Assembly (NCBI GenBank): GCA_914767715.1
Contig: OU612065.1
Location: 32,800,001 to 32,864,000 of the forward strand
Reading direction: 5' to 3'
Length of the DNA stretch: 64,000 nt
Origin: Membranipora membranacea
Lineage: Eukaryota > Bryozoa > Gymnolaemata > Cheilostomatida > Membraniporidae
Shown here: positions 50,265 through 62,711 of the stretch, one piece after another
Position numbering within the stretch: the stretch's first letter is position 1
Layout: the number at the start of each line of letters is the position of its first letter
Program-made: the position numbers and the translations under genes
Notes under the pieces: model-generated
Database searches by the model: none
What the model was told of the DNA's origin: nothing
Seen by the model: the letters and a program-made list of their open reading frames with translations, nothing else

Positions 50265-53200
50265 TTAGCTCACTGTGACTATGCGTATTCTATCGAGGTG
50301 TTTTGCAAGAAATTGACAAAAATCGATAGGTACGGTCCTGGGGATATTGGCCAATAATTTGGCAGAATTCCTTACTCGCTTAGAAACGCTTGAAACTCTG
50401 TTTTGACGTTTGCAATGAGGTCCCAATATCTCATATAACATATTAGCTCCCTGTGACGATGCGTATTCTATGGAGGTGTTTTGCAAGAAATTGACAAAAA
50501 TCGATAGGTACGGTCCTGGGGAAATTGGCCCATAATTGGGCAGAATTCCTTACTCGCTTAAAAACGCTTGAAACTCTGTTTTGACGATCGCAATGACGTC
50601 TCAATATCTCATATAAAATATTAGCTCCCTGTGACGATGCGTATTCTATGGAGGTGTTTTGCAACAAATTGACAAAAATCGATAGGTACGGTCCTGGGGA
50701 AATTGGCCAATAATTGGGCAGAATTCCTTACTCGCTTAGAAACGCTTGAAACTCTGTTTTGACGTTCGCAATGACGTACCAATATCTCATATGAAATATT
50801 AGCTCCCTGTGACGATGCGTATTCTATCGAGGTGTTTTGCAAGTAATTGACAAAAATCGATAGGTACGGTCCTGGGGAAATTGGCCAATAATTTGGCAGA
50901 ATTCCTTACTCGCTTGTAAACGCTTGAAACTCTGTTTTGACGTTCGTGATGACGTCCCAATATCTCATATAACATATTAGCTCCCTGTGACGATGCGTAT
51001 TCTATGGAGGTGTTTTGCAAGAAATTGACAAAAATCGATAGTTACGGTCCTGGGGAAATTGGCCAATATTTGGGCAGAATTCCTTACTCGCTTAGAAACG
51101 CTTGAAACTCTGTTTTGACGTTCGCAATGACGTCCCAAGATCTCATATGAAATATTAGCTCCCTGTGACGATGCGTATTCTATGGAGGTGTTTTGCAAGA
51201 AATTGACAAAAATCGATAGGTACGGTCCTTGGGAAATTGGCCAATAATTGGGCAGAATTCCTTACTCGCTTAGAAACGCTTGAAACTCTGTTTTGACGTT
51301 CGCAATGACGTCCCAATATCTCATATAAAATATTAGCTCCTTGTGACGATGCGTATTCTATGGAGGTGTTTTGCAAGAAATTGACCAAAATCGATAGGTA
51401 CGGTCCTGGGGAAATTGGCCAATAATTGGGCAGAATTCCTTACTCTCTTAGAAACGCTTGAAACTCTGTTTTGACGTTCGCAATGACGTCCCAATATCTC
51501 ATATGAAATATTAGCTCCCTGTGATGATGCGTATTCTATCGAGGTGTTTTGTAAGAAATTGACAAAAATCGATAGGTACGGTCCTGGGGAAATTGGCCAA
51601 TAATTGGGCAGAATTCCTTACTCGCTTAGAAACGCTTGAAACTCTGTTTTGACGTTCGCAATGACGTCCCAAGATCTCATATGAAATATTAGCTCCCTGT
51701 GACGATGCGTATTCTATCGAGGTGTTTTGCAAGAAATTGACAAAAATCGATAGGTACGGTCCTGGGGAAATTGGCCAATGATTGGGCAGAATTCCTTACT
51801 CGCTTAGACACGCTTGAAACTCTGTTTTGACGTTCGCAATGACGTCCCAAGATCTCATATGAAATATTAGCTCCCTGTGACGATGCGTATTCTATGAAGG
51901 TGTTTTGCAAGAAATTGACAAAAATCGATAGGTACGGTCCTGGGGAAATTGGCCAATGATTGGGCAGAATTCCTTACTCGCTTAGAAACGCTTGAAACTC
52001 TGTTTTGACGTTTGCAATGACGTCCCAATATCTCATATGAAGTATTAGCTCCCTGTGACGGTGCGTATTCTATGAAGGTGTTTTGCAAGAAATTGACAAA
52101 AATCGATAGGTACGGTCCTGGGGAAATTGGCCAATATTTGGGCAGAATTCCTTACTCGCTTAGAAACGCTTGAAACTCTGTTTTGACGTTCGCAATGACG
52201 TCTTAAGATCTCATATGAAATATTAGCTCCCTGTGACGATGCGTATTCTATCGAGGTGTTTTGCAAGAAATTGACAAAAATCGATAGGTACGGTCCTGGG
52301 GATATTGGCCAATAATTGGGCAGAATTCCTTACTCGCTTAGAAACGCTTGAAACTCTGTTTTGACGTTCGCAATGACGTCCCTATATCTCATATAAAATA
52401 TTAGCTCCCTGTGACGATGCGTATTCTATCGAGGTGTTTTGCAAGAAATTGACAAAATTCGATAGGTACGGTCCTGGGGAAATTGGCCAATAATTGGGCA
52501 GAATTCCTTACTCGCTTAGAAACGCTTGAAACTCTGTTTTGACGTTCGCAATGACGTCCCAAGATCTCATATAAAATATTAGCTCCCTGTGACGATGCGT
52601 ATTCTATTGAGGTGTTTTGCAAGAAATTGACAAAAATCGATAGGTACGGTCCTGGGGAAATTGGCCAATAATTGGGCAGAATTCCTTACTCGCTTAGAAA
52701 CACTTAAAACTCTGTTTTGACGTTCGCAATGACGTCCCAAGATCTCATATGAAATATTAGCTCCCTGTGACGATGCGTATTCTATCGAGGTGTTTTGCAA
52801 GAAATTGACAAAAACTGATAGGTACGGTCCTGGGGAAATTGGCCAATAATTTGGCAGAATTCCTTACTCGCTTAGAAACGCTTGAAACTCTGTTTTGACG
52901 TTCGCAATGAGGTCCCAATATCTCATATAAAATATTAGCTCCTTGTGACGATGCGTATTCTATGGAGATGTTTTGCAAGAAATTGACAAAATTCGATAGG
53001 TACGGTCCTTGGGAAATTGGCCAATAATTGGGATGAATTGCTTACTCGCTTAGAAACGCTTGAAACTCTGTTTTGACGTTCGCAATGACGTCCCAATATC
53101 TCATATAAAATATTAGCTCCTTGTGACGATGCGTATTCTATGGAGGTGTTTTGCAAGAAATTGACAAAAATTGATAGGTACGGTCCTGGGGAAATTGGCC

Positions 53201-55961
53201 AATAATTGGGCAGAATTCCTTACTCGCTTAGAAACGCTTGAAACTATGTTTTGACATTCGCAATGACGTCCCAATATCTCATATGAATTATTAGCTCCCT
53301 GTGACGATGCGTATTCTATCGAGGTGTTTTGCAAGAAATTGACAAAAATCGATAGGTACGGTCCTGGGGAAATTGGCCAATATTTAGGCAGAATTCCTTA
53401 CTCGCTTAGAAACGCTTGAAACTCTGTTTTGACGTTCGCAGTGACGTCCCAATATCTCATATAAAATATTAGCTCCCTGTGACGATGCGTATTCTATGAA
53501 GGTGTTTTGCAAGAAATTGACAAAAATCGATAGGTACGGTCCTGGGGAAATTGGCCAATAATTGGGCAGAATTCCTTACTCGCTTAGAAACGCTTGAAAC
53601 TCTGTTTTGACGTTCGCAATGACGTCCCAATATCTCATATGAAGTATTAGCTCCCTGTGACGATGCGTATTCTATCGAGGTGTTTTGCAAGAAATTGACA
53701 AAAATCGATAGGTACGGTCCTGGGGAAATTGGCCAATATTTGGGCAGAATTCCTTACTCGCTTAGAAACGCTTGAAACTCTGTTTTGACGTTCGCAATGA
53801 CGTCCCAATATCTCATATGAAGTATTAGCTCCCTGTGACGATGCGTATTCTATCGAGGTGTTTTGCAAAAATTGACAAAAATCTATAGGTACGGGTCCTG
53901 GGGAAATTGGCCAATAATTGGGCAGAATTCCTTACTCGCTTAGAAACGCTTGAAACTCCGTTTTGACGTTCGCAATGACGTCCCAATATCTCATATAAAA
54001 TATTAGCTCCCTGTGACGATGCGTATTCTATCGAGGTGTTTTGTAAGAAATTGACAAAAATCGATAGGTACGGTCCTGGGGAAATTGGCCAATAATTGGG
54101 GAGAATTCCTTACTCGCTTAGAAACGCTTGAAACTCTGTTTTGACGTTCGCAATGACGTCCCTATATCTCATATAAAATATTAGCTCCCTGTGACGATGC
54201 GTATTCTATCGAGGTGTTTTGCAAAAAAATTGACAAAAATCGATAGGTACGGTCCTGGGGAAATTAGCCAATAATTGGGCAGAATTCCTTACTCGCTTAG
54301 AAACGCTTGAAACTCTGTTTTGACGTTCGCAATGACGTCCCAATATCTCATATAAAATATTAGCTCCCTGTGACGATGCGTATTCTATCGAGGTGTTTTG
54401 CAAGAAATTGACAAAAATCGATAGGTACGGTCCTGGGGAAATTGGCCAATAATTGGGCAGAAGTCCTTACTCGCTTAGAAACGCTTGAAACTCTGTTTTG
54501 ACGTTCGCAATGACGTCCCAAGATCTCATATGAAATATTAGCTCCCTGTGACGATGCGTATTCTATCGAGGTGTTTTGCAAGAAATTGACAAAAACTGAT
54601 AGGTACGGTCTTGGGGAAATTGGCCAATAATTTGGCAGAATTCCTTACTCGCTTAGAAACGCTTGAAACTCTGTTTTGACGTTCGCAATGAGGTCCCAAT
54701 ATCTCATATAAAATATTAGCTCCTTGTGACGATGCGTATCCTATGGAGATGTTTTGCAAGAAATTGACAAAAATCGATAGGTACGGTCCTTGGGAAATTG
54801 GCCAATAATTGGGCAGAATTCCTTACTCGCTTAGAAACGCTTGAAACTCTGTTTTGACGTTCGCAATGACGTCCCAATATCTCATATAAAATATTAGCTC
54901 CTTGTGACGATGCGTATTCTATGGAGGTGTCTTGTAAGAAATTGACAAAAATCGATAGGTACGGTCCTGGGGAAATTGGCCAATAATTGGGCAGAATTCC
55001 TTACTCGCTTAGAAACGCTTGAAACTATGTTTTGACATTCGCAATGACGTCCCAATATCTCATATGAATTATTAGCTCCCTGTGACGATGCGTATTCTAT
55101 CGAGGTGTTTTGCAAGAAATTGACAAAAATCGATAGGTACGGTCCTGGGGAAATTGGCCAATATTTAGGCAGAATTCCTTACTCGCTTAGAAACGCTTGA
55201 AACTCTGTTTTGACGTTCGCAGTGACGTCCCAATATCTCATATAAAATATTAGCTCCCTGTGACGATGCGTATTCTATGAAGGTGTTTTGCAAGAAATTG
55301 ACAAAAATCGATAGGTACGGTCCTGTGGAAATTGGCCAATAATTGGGCAGAATTCCTTACTCGCTTAGAAACGCTTGAAACTCTGTTTTGACGTTCGCAA
55401 TGACGTCCCAATATCTCATATGAAGTATTAGCTCCCTGTGACGATGCGTATTCTATCGAGGTGTTTTGCAAGAAATTGACAAAAATCGATAGGTACGGTC
55501 CTGGGGAAATTGGCCAATATTTGGGCAGAATTCCTTACTCGCTTAGAAACGCTTGAAACTCTGTTTTGACGTTCGCAATGACGTCCCAATATCTCATATG
55601 AAGTATTAGCTCCCTGTGACGATGCGTATTCTATCGAGGTGTTTTGCAAAAATTGACAAAAATCTATAGGTACGGGTCCTGGGGAAATTGGCCAATAATT
55701 GGGCAGAATTCCTTACTCTCTTAGAAACGCTTGAAACTCTGTTTTGACGTTCGCAATGACGTCCCAATATCTCATATAAAATATTAGCTCCCTGTGACGA
55801 TGCGTATTCTATCGAGGTGTTTTGTAAGAAATTGACAAAAATCGATAGGTACGGTCCTGGGGAAATTGGCCAATAATTGGGCAGAATTCCTTACTCGCTT
55901 AGAAACGCTTGAAACTCTGTTTTGACGTTCGCAATGACGTCCCAAGATCTCATATGAAATA
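50265..55961 (+). repeat. Giant HOR, copy 5 (32 monomers, 5,697 bp)
   Basis: It has the same order as copy 4, with two extra monomers restored in the middle (the AAAACTGATAGG monomer near 52,810 and its neighbour). Private changes include GGGATGAATTGC near 53,032 and a one-base gain (GCAAAAAAATTGAC) near 54,222. Confidence 0.92.
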
Positions 55962-58097
55962 TTAGCTCACTGTGACTATGCGTATTCTATCGAGGTGTTT
56001 TGCAAGAAATTGACAAAAATCGATAGGTACGGTCCTGGGGATATTGGCCAATAATTTGGCAGAATTCCTTACTCGCTTAGAAACGCTTGAAACTCTGTTT
56101 TGACGTTTGCAATGAGGTCCCAATATCTCATATAACATATTAGTTCCCTGTGACGATGCGTATTCTATGGAGGTGTTTTGCAAGAAATTGACAAAAATCG
56201 ATAGGTACGGTCCTGGGGAAATTGGCCAATAATTGGGCAGAATTCCTTACTCGCTTAAAAACGCTTGAAACTCTGTTTTGACGATCGCAATGACGTCTCA
56301 ATATCTCATATAAAATATTAGCTCCCTGTGACGATGCGTATTCTATGGAGGTGTTTTGCAACAAATTGACAAAAATCGATAGGTACGGTCCTGGGGAAAT
56401 TGGCCAATAATTGGGCAGAATTCCTTACTCGCTTAGAAACGCTTGAAACTCTGTTTTGACGTTCGCAATGACGTACCAATATCTCATATGAAATATTAGC
56501 TCCCTGTGACGATGCGTATTCTATCGAGGTGTTTTGCAAGTAATTGACAAAAATCGATAGGTACGGTCCTGGGGAAATTGGCCAATAATTTGGCAGAATT
56601 CCTTACTCGCTTGTAAACGCTTGAAACTCTGTTTTGACGTTCGTGATGACGTCCCAATATCTCATATAACATATTAGCTCCCTGTGACGATGCGTATTCT
56701 ATGGAGGTGTTTTGCAAGAAATTGACAAAAATCGATAGGTACGGTCCTGGGGAAATTGGCCAATATTTGGGCAGAATTCCTTACTCGCTTAGAAACGCTT
56801 GAAACTCTGTTTTGACGTTCGCAATGACGTCCCAAGATCTCATATGAAATATTAGCTCCCTGTGACGATGCGTATTCTATGGAGGTGTTTTGCAAGAAAT
56901 TGACAAAAATCGATAGGTACGGTCCTTGGGAAATTGGCCAATAATTGGGCAGAATTCCTTACTCGCTTAGAAACGCTTGAAACTCTGTTTTGACGTTCGC
57001 AATGACGTCCCAATATCTCATATAAAATATTAGCTCCTTGTGACGATGCGTATTCTATGGAGGTGTTTTGCAAGAAATTGACAAAAATCGATAGGTACGG
57101 TCCTGGGGAAATTGGCCAATAATTGGGCAGAATTCCTTACTCTCTTAGAAACGCTTGAAACTCTGTTTTGACGTTCGCAATGACGTCCCAATATCTCATA
57201 TGAAATATTAGCTCCCTGTGATGATGCGTATTCTATCGAGGTGTTTTGTAAGAAATTGACAAAAATCGATAGGTACGGTCCTGGGGAAATTGGCCAATAA
57301 TTGGGCAGAATTCCTTACTCTCTTAGAAACGCTTGAAACTCTGTTTTGACGTTCGCAATGACGTCCCAATATCTCATATGAAATATTAGCTCCCTGTGAT
57401 GATGCGTATTCTATCGAGGTGTTTTGTAAGAAATTGACAAAAATCGATAGGTACGGTCCTGGGGAAATTGGCCAATAATTGGGCAGAATTCCTTACTCGC
57501 TTAGAAACGCTTGAAACTCTGTTTTGACGTTCGCAATGACGTCCCAAGATCTCATATGAAATATTAGCTCCCTGTGACGATGCGTATTCTATCGAGGTGT
57601 TTTGCAAGAAATTGACAAAAATCGATAGGTACGGTCCTGGGGAAATTGGCCAATGATTGGGCAGAATTCCTTACTCGCTTAGAAACGCTTGAAACTCTGT
57701 TTTGACGTTCGCAATGACGTCCCAAGATCTCATATGAAATATTAGCTCCCTGTGACGATGCGTATTCTATGAAGGTGTTTTGCAAGAAATTGACAAAAAT
57801 CGATAGGTACGGTCCTGGGGAAATTGGCCAATGATTGGGCAGAATTCCTTACTCGCTTAGAAACGCTTGAAACTCTGTTTTGACGTTCGCAATGACGTCC
57901 CAATATCTCATATGAAGTATTAGCTCCCTGTGACGATGCGTATTCTATCGAGGTGTTTTGCAAGAAATTGACAAAAATCGATAGGTACGGTCCGGGGGAA
58001 ATTTGCCAATATTTGGGCAGAATTCCTTACTCGCTTAGAAACGCTTGAAACTCTGTTTTGACGTTCGCAATGACGTCTTAAGATCTCATATGAAATA
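55962..58097 (+). repeat. Giant HOR, truncated copy 6 (12 monomers, 2,136 bp)
   Basis: This copy starts like copies 2-5 and follows the same order through the CTTGTAAACG, TTTTGTAAG and CCAATGATTGG monomers. The GTGACGGTGCG and TTAGACACGC changes seen in the other copies are absent, and the next marker monomer arrives after only twelve units. It also contains a private 178-bp tandem duplication at 57,077-57,432. Confidence 0.88.
57077..57432 (+). repeat. Two base-identical adjacent monomers
   Basis: Monomers 57,077-57,254 and 57,255-57,432 are identical over all 178 bases. They share the rare combination ACTCTCTTAG, GTGATGATGCG and GTTTTGTAAG. HOR copies 1, 2, 4 and 5 have this monomer once. 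It is the simplest recent single-unit duplication in the window. Confidence 0.95.
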
Positions 58098-61000
58098 TTA
58101 GCTCCCTGTGACGATGCGTATTCTATGGAGGTGTTTTGCAAGAAATTGACAAAAATCGATAGGTACGGTCCTGGGGATATTGGCCAATAATTTGGCAGAA
58201 TTCCTTACTCGCTTAGAAACGCTTGAAACTCTGTTTTGACGTTTGCAATGAGGTCCCAATATCTCATATAACATATTAGCTCCCTGTGACGATGCGTATT
58301 CTATGGAGGTGTTTTGCAAGAAATTGACAAAAATCGATAGGTACGGTCCTGGGGAAATTGGCCAATAATTGGGCAGAATTCCTTACTCGCTTAGAAACGC
58401 TTGAAACTCTGTTTTGACGTTCGCAATGACGTCTCAATATCTCATATAAAATATTAGCTCCCTGTGACGATGCGTATTCTATGGAGATGTTTTGCAACAA
58501 ATTGACAAAAATCGATAGGTACGGTCCTGGGGAAATTGGCCAATAATTGGGCAGAATTCCTTACTCGCTTAGAAACGCTTGAAACTCTGTTTTGACGTTC
58601 GCAATGACGTACCAATATCTCATATGAAATCTTAGCTCCCTGTGACGATGCGTATTCTATCGAGGTGTTTTGCAAGTAATTGACAAAAATCGATAGGTAC
58701 GGTCCTGGGGAAATTGGCCAATAATTTGGCAGAATTCCTTACTCGCTTGTAAACGCTTGAAACTCTGTTTTGACGTTCGTGATGACGTCCCTATATCTCA
58801 TATAAAATATTAGCTCCCTGTGATGATGCGTATTCTATCGAGGTGTTTTGCAAGAAATTGACAAAAATCGATAGGTACGGTCCTGGGGAAATTGGCCAAT
58901 ATTTGGGCAGAATTCCTTGCTCGCTTAGAAACGCTTGAAACTCTGTTTTGACGTTCGCAATGACGTCCCAAGATATCATATGAAATATTAGCTCCCTGTG
59001 ACGATGCGTATTCTATGGAGGTGTTTTGCAAGAAATTGACAAAAATCGATAGGTACGGTCCTTGGGAAATTGGCCAATAATTGGGCAGAATTCCTTACTC
59101 GCTTAGAAACGCTTGAAACTCTGTTTTGACGTTCGCAATGACGTCCCAATATCTCATATAAAATATTAGCTCCTTGTGACGATGCGTATTCTATGGAGGT
59201 GTTTTGCAAGAAATTGACAAAAATCGATAGGTACGGTCCTGGGGAAATTGGCCAATAATTGGGCAGAATTCCTTACTCTCTTAGAAACGCTTGAAACTCT
59301 GTTTTGACGTTCGCAATGACGTCCCAATATCTCATATGAAATATTAGCTCCCTGTGATGATGCGTATTCTATCGAGGTGTTTTGTAAGAAATTGACAAAA
59401 ATCGATAGGTACGGTCCTGGGGAAATTGGCCAATAATTGGGCAGAATTCCTTACTCGCATAGAAACGCTTGAAACTCTGTTTTGACGTTCGCAATGACGT
59501 CCCAAGATCTCATATGAAATATTAGCTCCCTGTGACGATGCGTATTCTATCGAGGTGTTTTGCAAGAAATTGACAAAAATCGATAGGTACGGTCCTGGGG
59601 ATATTGGCCAATAATTTGGCAGAATTCCTTACTCGCTTAGAAACGCTTGAAACTCTGTTTTGACGTTCGCAATGACGTACCAATATCTCATATGAAATAT
59701 TAGCTCCCTGTGACGATGCGTATTCTATCGAGGTGTTTTGCAAGTAATTGACAAAAATCGATAGGTACGGTCCTGGGGAAATTGGCCAATAATTTGGCAG
59801 AATTCCTTACTCGCTTGTAAACGCTTGAAACTCTGTTTTGACGTTCGTGATGACGTCCCTATATCTCATATAAAATATTAGCTCCCTGTGATGATGCGTA
59901 TTCTATCGAGGTCTTTTGCAAGAAATTGACAAAAATCGATAGGTACGGTCCTGGGGAAATTGGCCAATATATGGGCAGAATTCCTTGCTCGCTTAGAAAC
60001 GCTTGAAACTCTGTTTTGACGTTCGCAATGACGTCCCAAGATCTCATATGAAATATTAGCTCCCTGTGACGATGCGTATTCTATGGAGGTGTTTTGCAAG
60101 AAATTGACAAAAATCGATAGGTACGGTCCTGGGGAAATTGGCCAATAATTGGGCAGAATTCCTTACTCTCTTAGAAACGCTTGAAACTCTGTTTTGACGT
60201 TCGCAATGACGTCCCAATATCTCATATGAAATATTAGCTCCCTGTGATGATGCGTATTCTATCGAGGTGTTTTGTAAGAAATTGACAAAAATCGATAGGT
60301 ACGGTCCTGGGGAAATTGGCCAATAATTGGGCAGAATTCCTTACTCGCTTAGAAACGCTTGAAACTCTGTTTTGACGTTCGCAATGACGTCCCAAGATCT
60401 CATATGAAATATTAGCTCCCTGTGACGATGCGTATTCTATCGAGGTGTTTTGTAAGAAATTGACAAAAATCGATAGGTACGGTCCTGGGGAAATTGGCCA
60501 ATAATTGGGCAGAATTCCTTACTCGCTTAGAAACGCTTGAAACTCTGTTTTGACGTTCGCAATGACGTCTCAATATCTCATATAAAATATTAGCTCCCTG
60601 TGACGATGCGTATTCTATGGAGGTGTTTTGCAAGAAATTGACAAAAATCGATAGGTACGGTCCTGGGGAAATTGGCCAATAATTGGGCAGAATTCCTTAC
60701 TCGCTTAGAAACGCTTGAAACTCTGTTTTGACGTTCGCAATGACGTACCAATATCTCATATGAAATATTAGCTCCCTGTGACGATGCGTATTCTATCGAG
60801 GTGTTTTGCAAGTAATTGACAAAAATCGATAGGTACGGTCCTGGGGAAATTGGCCAATAATTTGGCAGAATTCCTTACTCGCTTGTAAACGCTTGAAACT
60901 CTGTTTTGACGTTCGTGATGACGTCCCTATATCTCATATAAAATATTAGCTCCCTGTGATGATGCGTATTCTATCGAGGTCTTTTGCAAGAAATTGACAA

Positions 61001-62594
61001 AAATCGATAGGTACGGTCCTGGGGAAATTGGCCAATATTTGGGCAGAATTCCTTGCTCGCTTAGAAACGCTTGAAACTCTGTTTTGACGTTCGCAATGAC
61101 GTCCCAAGATCTCATATGAAATATTAGCTCCCTGTGACGATGCGTATTCTATGGAGGTGTTTTGCAAGAAATTGACAAAAATCGATAGGTACGGTCCTGG
61201 GGACATTGGCCAATAATTTGGCAGAATTCCTTACTCGCTTAGAAACGCTTGAAACTCTGTTTTGACGTTCGCAATGAGGTCCCAATATCTCATATGAAAT
61301 ATTAGCTCCTTGTAACGATGCGTATTCTATGGAGATGTTTTGCAAGAAATTGACAAAAATCGATAGGTACGGTCCTTGGGAAATTGGCCAATAATTGGGC
61401 AGAATTCCTTACTCGCTTAGAAACGCTTGAAACTCTGTTTTGACGTTCGCAATGACGTCCCAATATCTCATATAAAATATTAGCTCCCTGTGACGATGCG
61501 TATTCTATCGAGGTGTTTTGCAAGAAATTGACAAAAACTGATAGGTACGGTCCTGGGGAAATTGGCCAATAATTTGGCAGAATTCCTTACTCGCTTAGAA
61601 ACGCTTGAAACTCTGTTTTGACGTTCGCAATGAGGTCCCAATATCTCATATAAAATATTAGCTCCTTGTGACGATGCGTATTCTATGGAGATGTTTTGCA
61701 AGAAATTGACAAAAATCGATAGGTACGGTCCTTGGGAAATTGGCCAATAATTGGGCAGAATTCCTTACTCGCTTAGAAACGCTTGAAACTCTGTTTTGAC
61801 GTTCGCAATGACGTCCCAATATCTCATATAAAATATTAGCTCCTTGTGACGATGCGTATTCTATGGAGGTGTTTTGCAAGAAATTGACAAAAATCGATAG
61901 GTACGGTCCTGGGGAAATTGGCCAATAATTGGGCAGAATTCCTTACTCGCTTAGAAACGCTTGAAACTCTGTTTTGACGTTCGCAATGACGTCCCAATAT
62001 CTCATATGAAGTATTAGCTCCCTGTGACGATGCGTATTCTATCGAGGTGTTTTGCAAGAAATTGACAAAAATCGATAGGTACGGTCCTGAGGAAATTGGC
62101 CAATATTTGGGCAGAATTCCTTACTCGCTTAGAAACGCTTGAAACTCTGTTTTGACGTTCGCAATGACGTCCCAATATCTCATATGAAGTATTAGCTCCC
62201 TGTGACGATGCGCATTCCATCGAGGCGTTTTGCAAAAATTGACAAAAATCTATAGGTACGGGTCCTGGGGAAAATGGCCAATAATTGGGCAGAATTCCTT
62301 ACTCGCTTAGAAACGCTTGAAACTCTGTTTTGACGTTCGCAATGACGTCCCAATATCTCATATAAAATATTAGCTCCCTGTGACGATGCGTATTCTATCG
62401 AGGTGTTTTGTAAGAAATTGACAAAAATCGATAGGTACGGTCCTGGGGAAATTGGCCAATAATTGGGCAGAATTCCTTACTCGCTTGGAAACGCTTGAAA
62501 CTCTGTTTTGACGTTCGCAATGACGTCCCAAGATCTCATATGAAATATTAGCTCCCTGTGACGATGCGTATTCTATCGAGGTCTTTTGCAAGAA
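58098..62594 (+). repeat. Array-edge satellite with 1,068-bp hexamer HOR
   Basis: The CTTGTAAACG monomer followed by a CGTGATGACGTCCCTATATC monomer and TTCCTTGCTCGC recurs at 58,791, 59,859 and 60,927, a six-monomer period of 1,068 bp. From about 61,124 the monomers match 25,346 onward instead. The last three or four monomers carry slightly more private changes: CTGAGGAAATTGG near 62,088, a cluster of T-to-C changes at 62,213-62,226, GAAAATGGCC near 62,272, and TTGGAAACGC near 62,486. Confidence 0.87.
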
Positions 62595-62699
62595 ATTGAC
62601 AAAAATCGATAGGTACGGTCCTGGGGAAATTGGCCAATATTTGGGCAGAATTCCTTGCTCGCTTAGAAACGCTTGAAACTCTGTTTTGACGTTCGCAAT
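62595..62699 (+). repeat. Terminal partial monomer (105 bp)
   Basis: The final copy begins at ATTGAC (62,595) and follows consensus through TTTTGACGTTCGCAAT, then stops just before the second TGACGT. It shows TTCCTTGCTCGC like the edge hexamers. The match to the satellite ends within one or two bases, with no tail of decayed monomers beyond it. Confidence 0.95.
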
Positions 62700-62711
62700 T
62701 GTCAGATGACA
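62700..62711. repeat. Short inverted repeat at the satellite/unique junction
   Basis: The first bases after the array read TGTCAGATGACA, which are 5-bp inverted arms (TGTCA/TGACA) around GA. The right arm also shares ATGAC with the satellite sequence expected at this point (CAATGACGTC). This could reflect a microhomology joint. Twelve bases are too few to exclude coincidence. Confidence 0.6.

Larger units (their letters stand above)
1..62699 (+). repeat. 178-bp tandem satellite array, single orientation, higher-order organised
   Basis: The word ATTGACAAAAATCGATAGG recurs every 178 bp from position 3 (then 181, 359, 537 and so on) to 62,595. That spacing gives about 352 complete monomers once the 176-, 177-, 179- and 134-bp variants are allowed for. 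All copies read the same way. The best conserved parts are the stretch from the EcoRI site through the CGCTT repeats to the first TGACGT, and the stretch spanning the ATTGAC/ATCGAT segment. Variation is concentrated around GCAATGACGTCCCAATATCTC, at the two bases after TTCTAT, and in the AATAATTGG segment. The monomer length and HOR structure are typical of centromeric or pericentromeric satellites of eukaryotes, so a centromere role is an inference. I saw no canonical CENP-B box (TTCGNNNNANNCGGG) in the consensus. The family itself is not one I recognise. Confidence 0.98.

Noticed and set aside
1-62699. CRISPR array
   Set aside because: Repeats are regular, but the whole 178-bp unit is repeated with no unique spacers between short repeats, and no cas genes are present.
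1-62699. CENP-B box
   Set aside because: The nearest candidate, TTCGCAATGACGTCC, lacks the required A at position 9 and the CGGG core. I found no match in the reverse direction of the consensus.
1-62699. Coding tandem-repeat protein gene (silk- or antifreeze-like)
   Set aside because: Such genes need a repeat length divisible by three and a continuous frame. Stops occur in all six frames within about one and a half monomers.
62700-62711. Transposon terminal inverted repeat at the array edge
   Set aside because: The inverted repeat is only five bases per arm with a two-base centre. I see no matching distant terminus or target-site duplication within the window.
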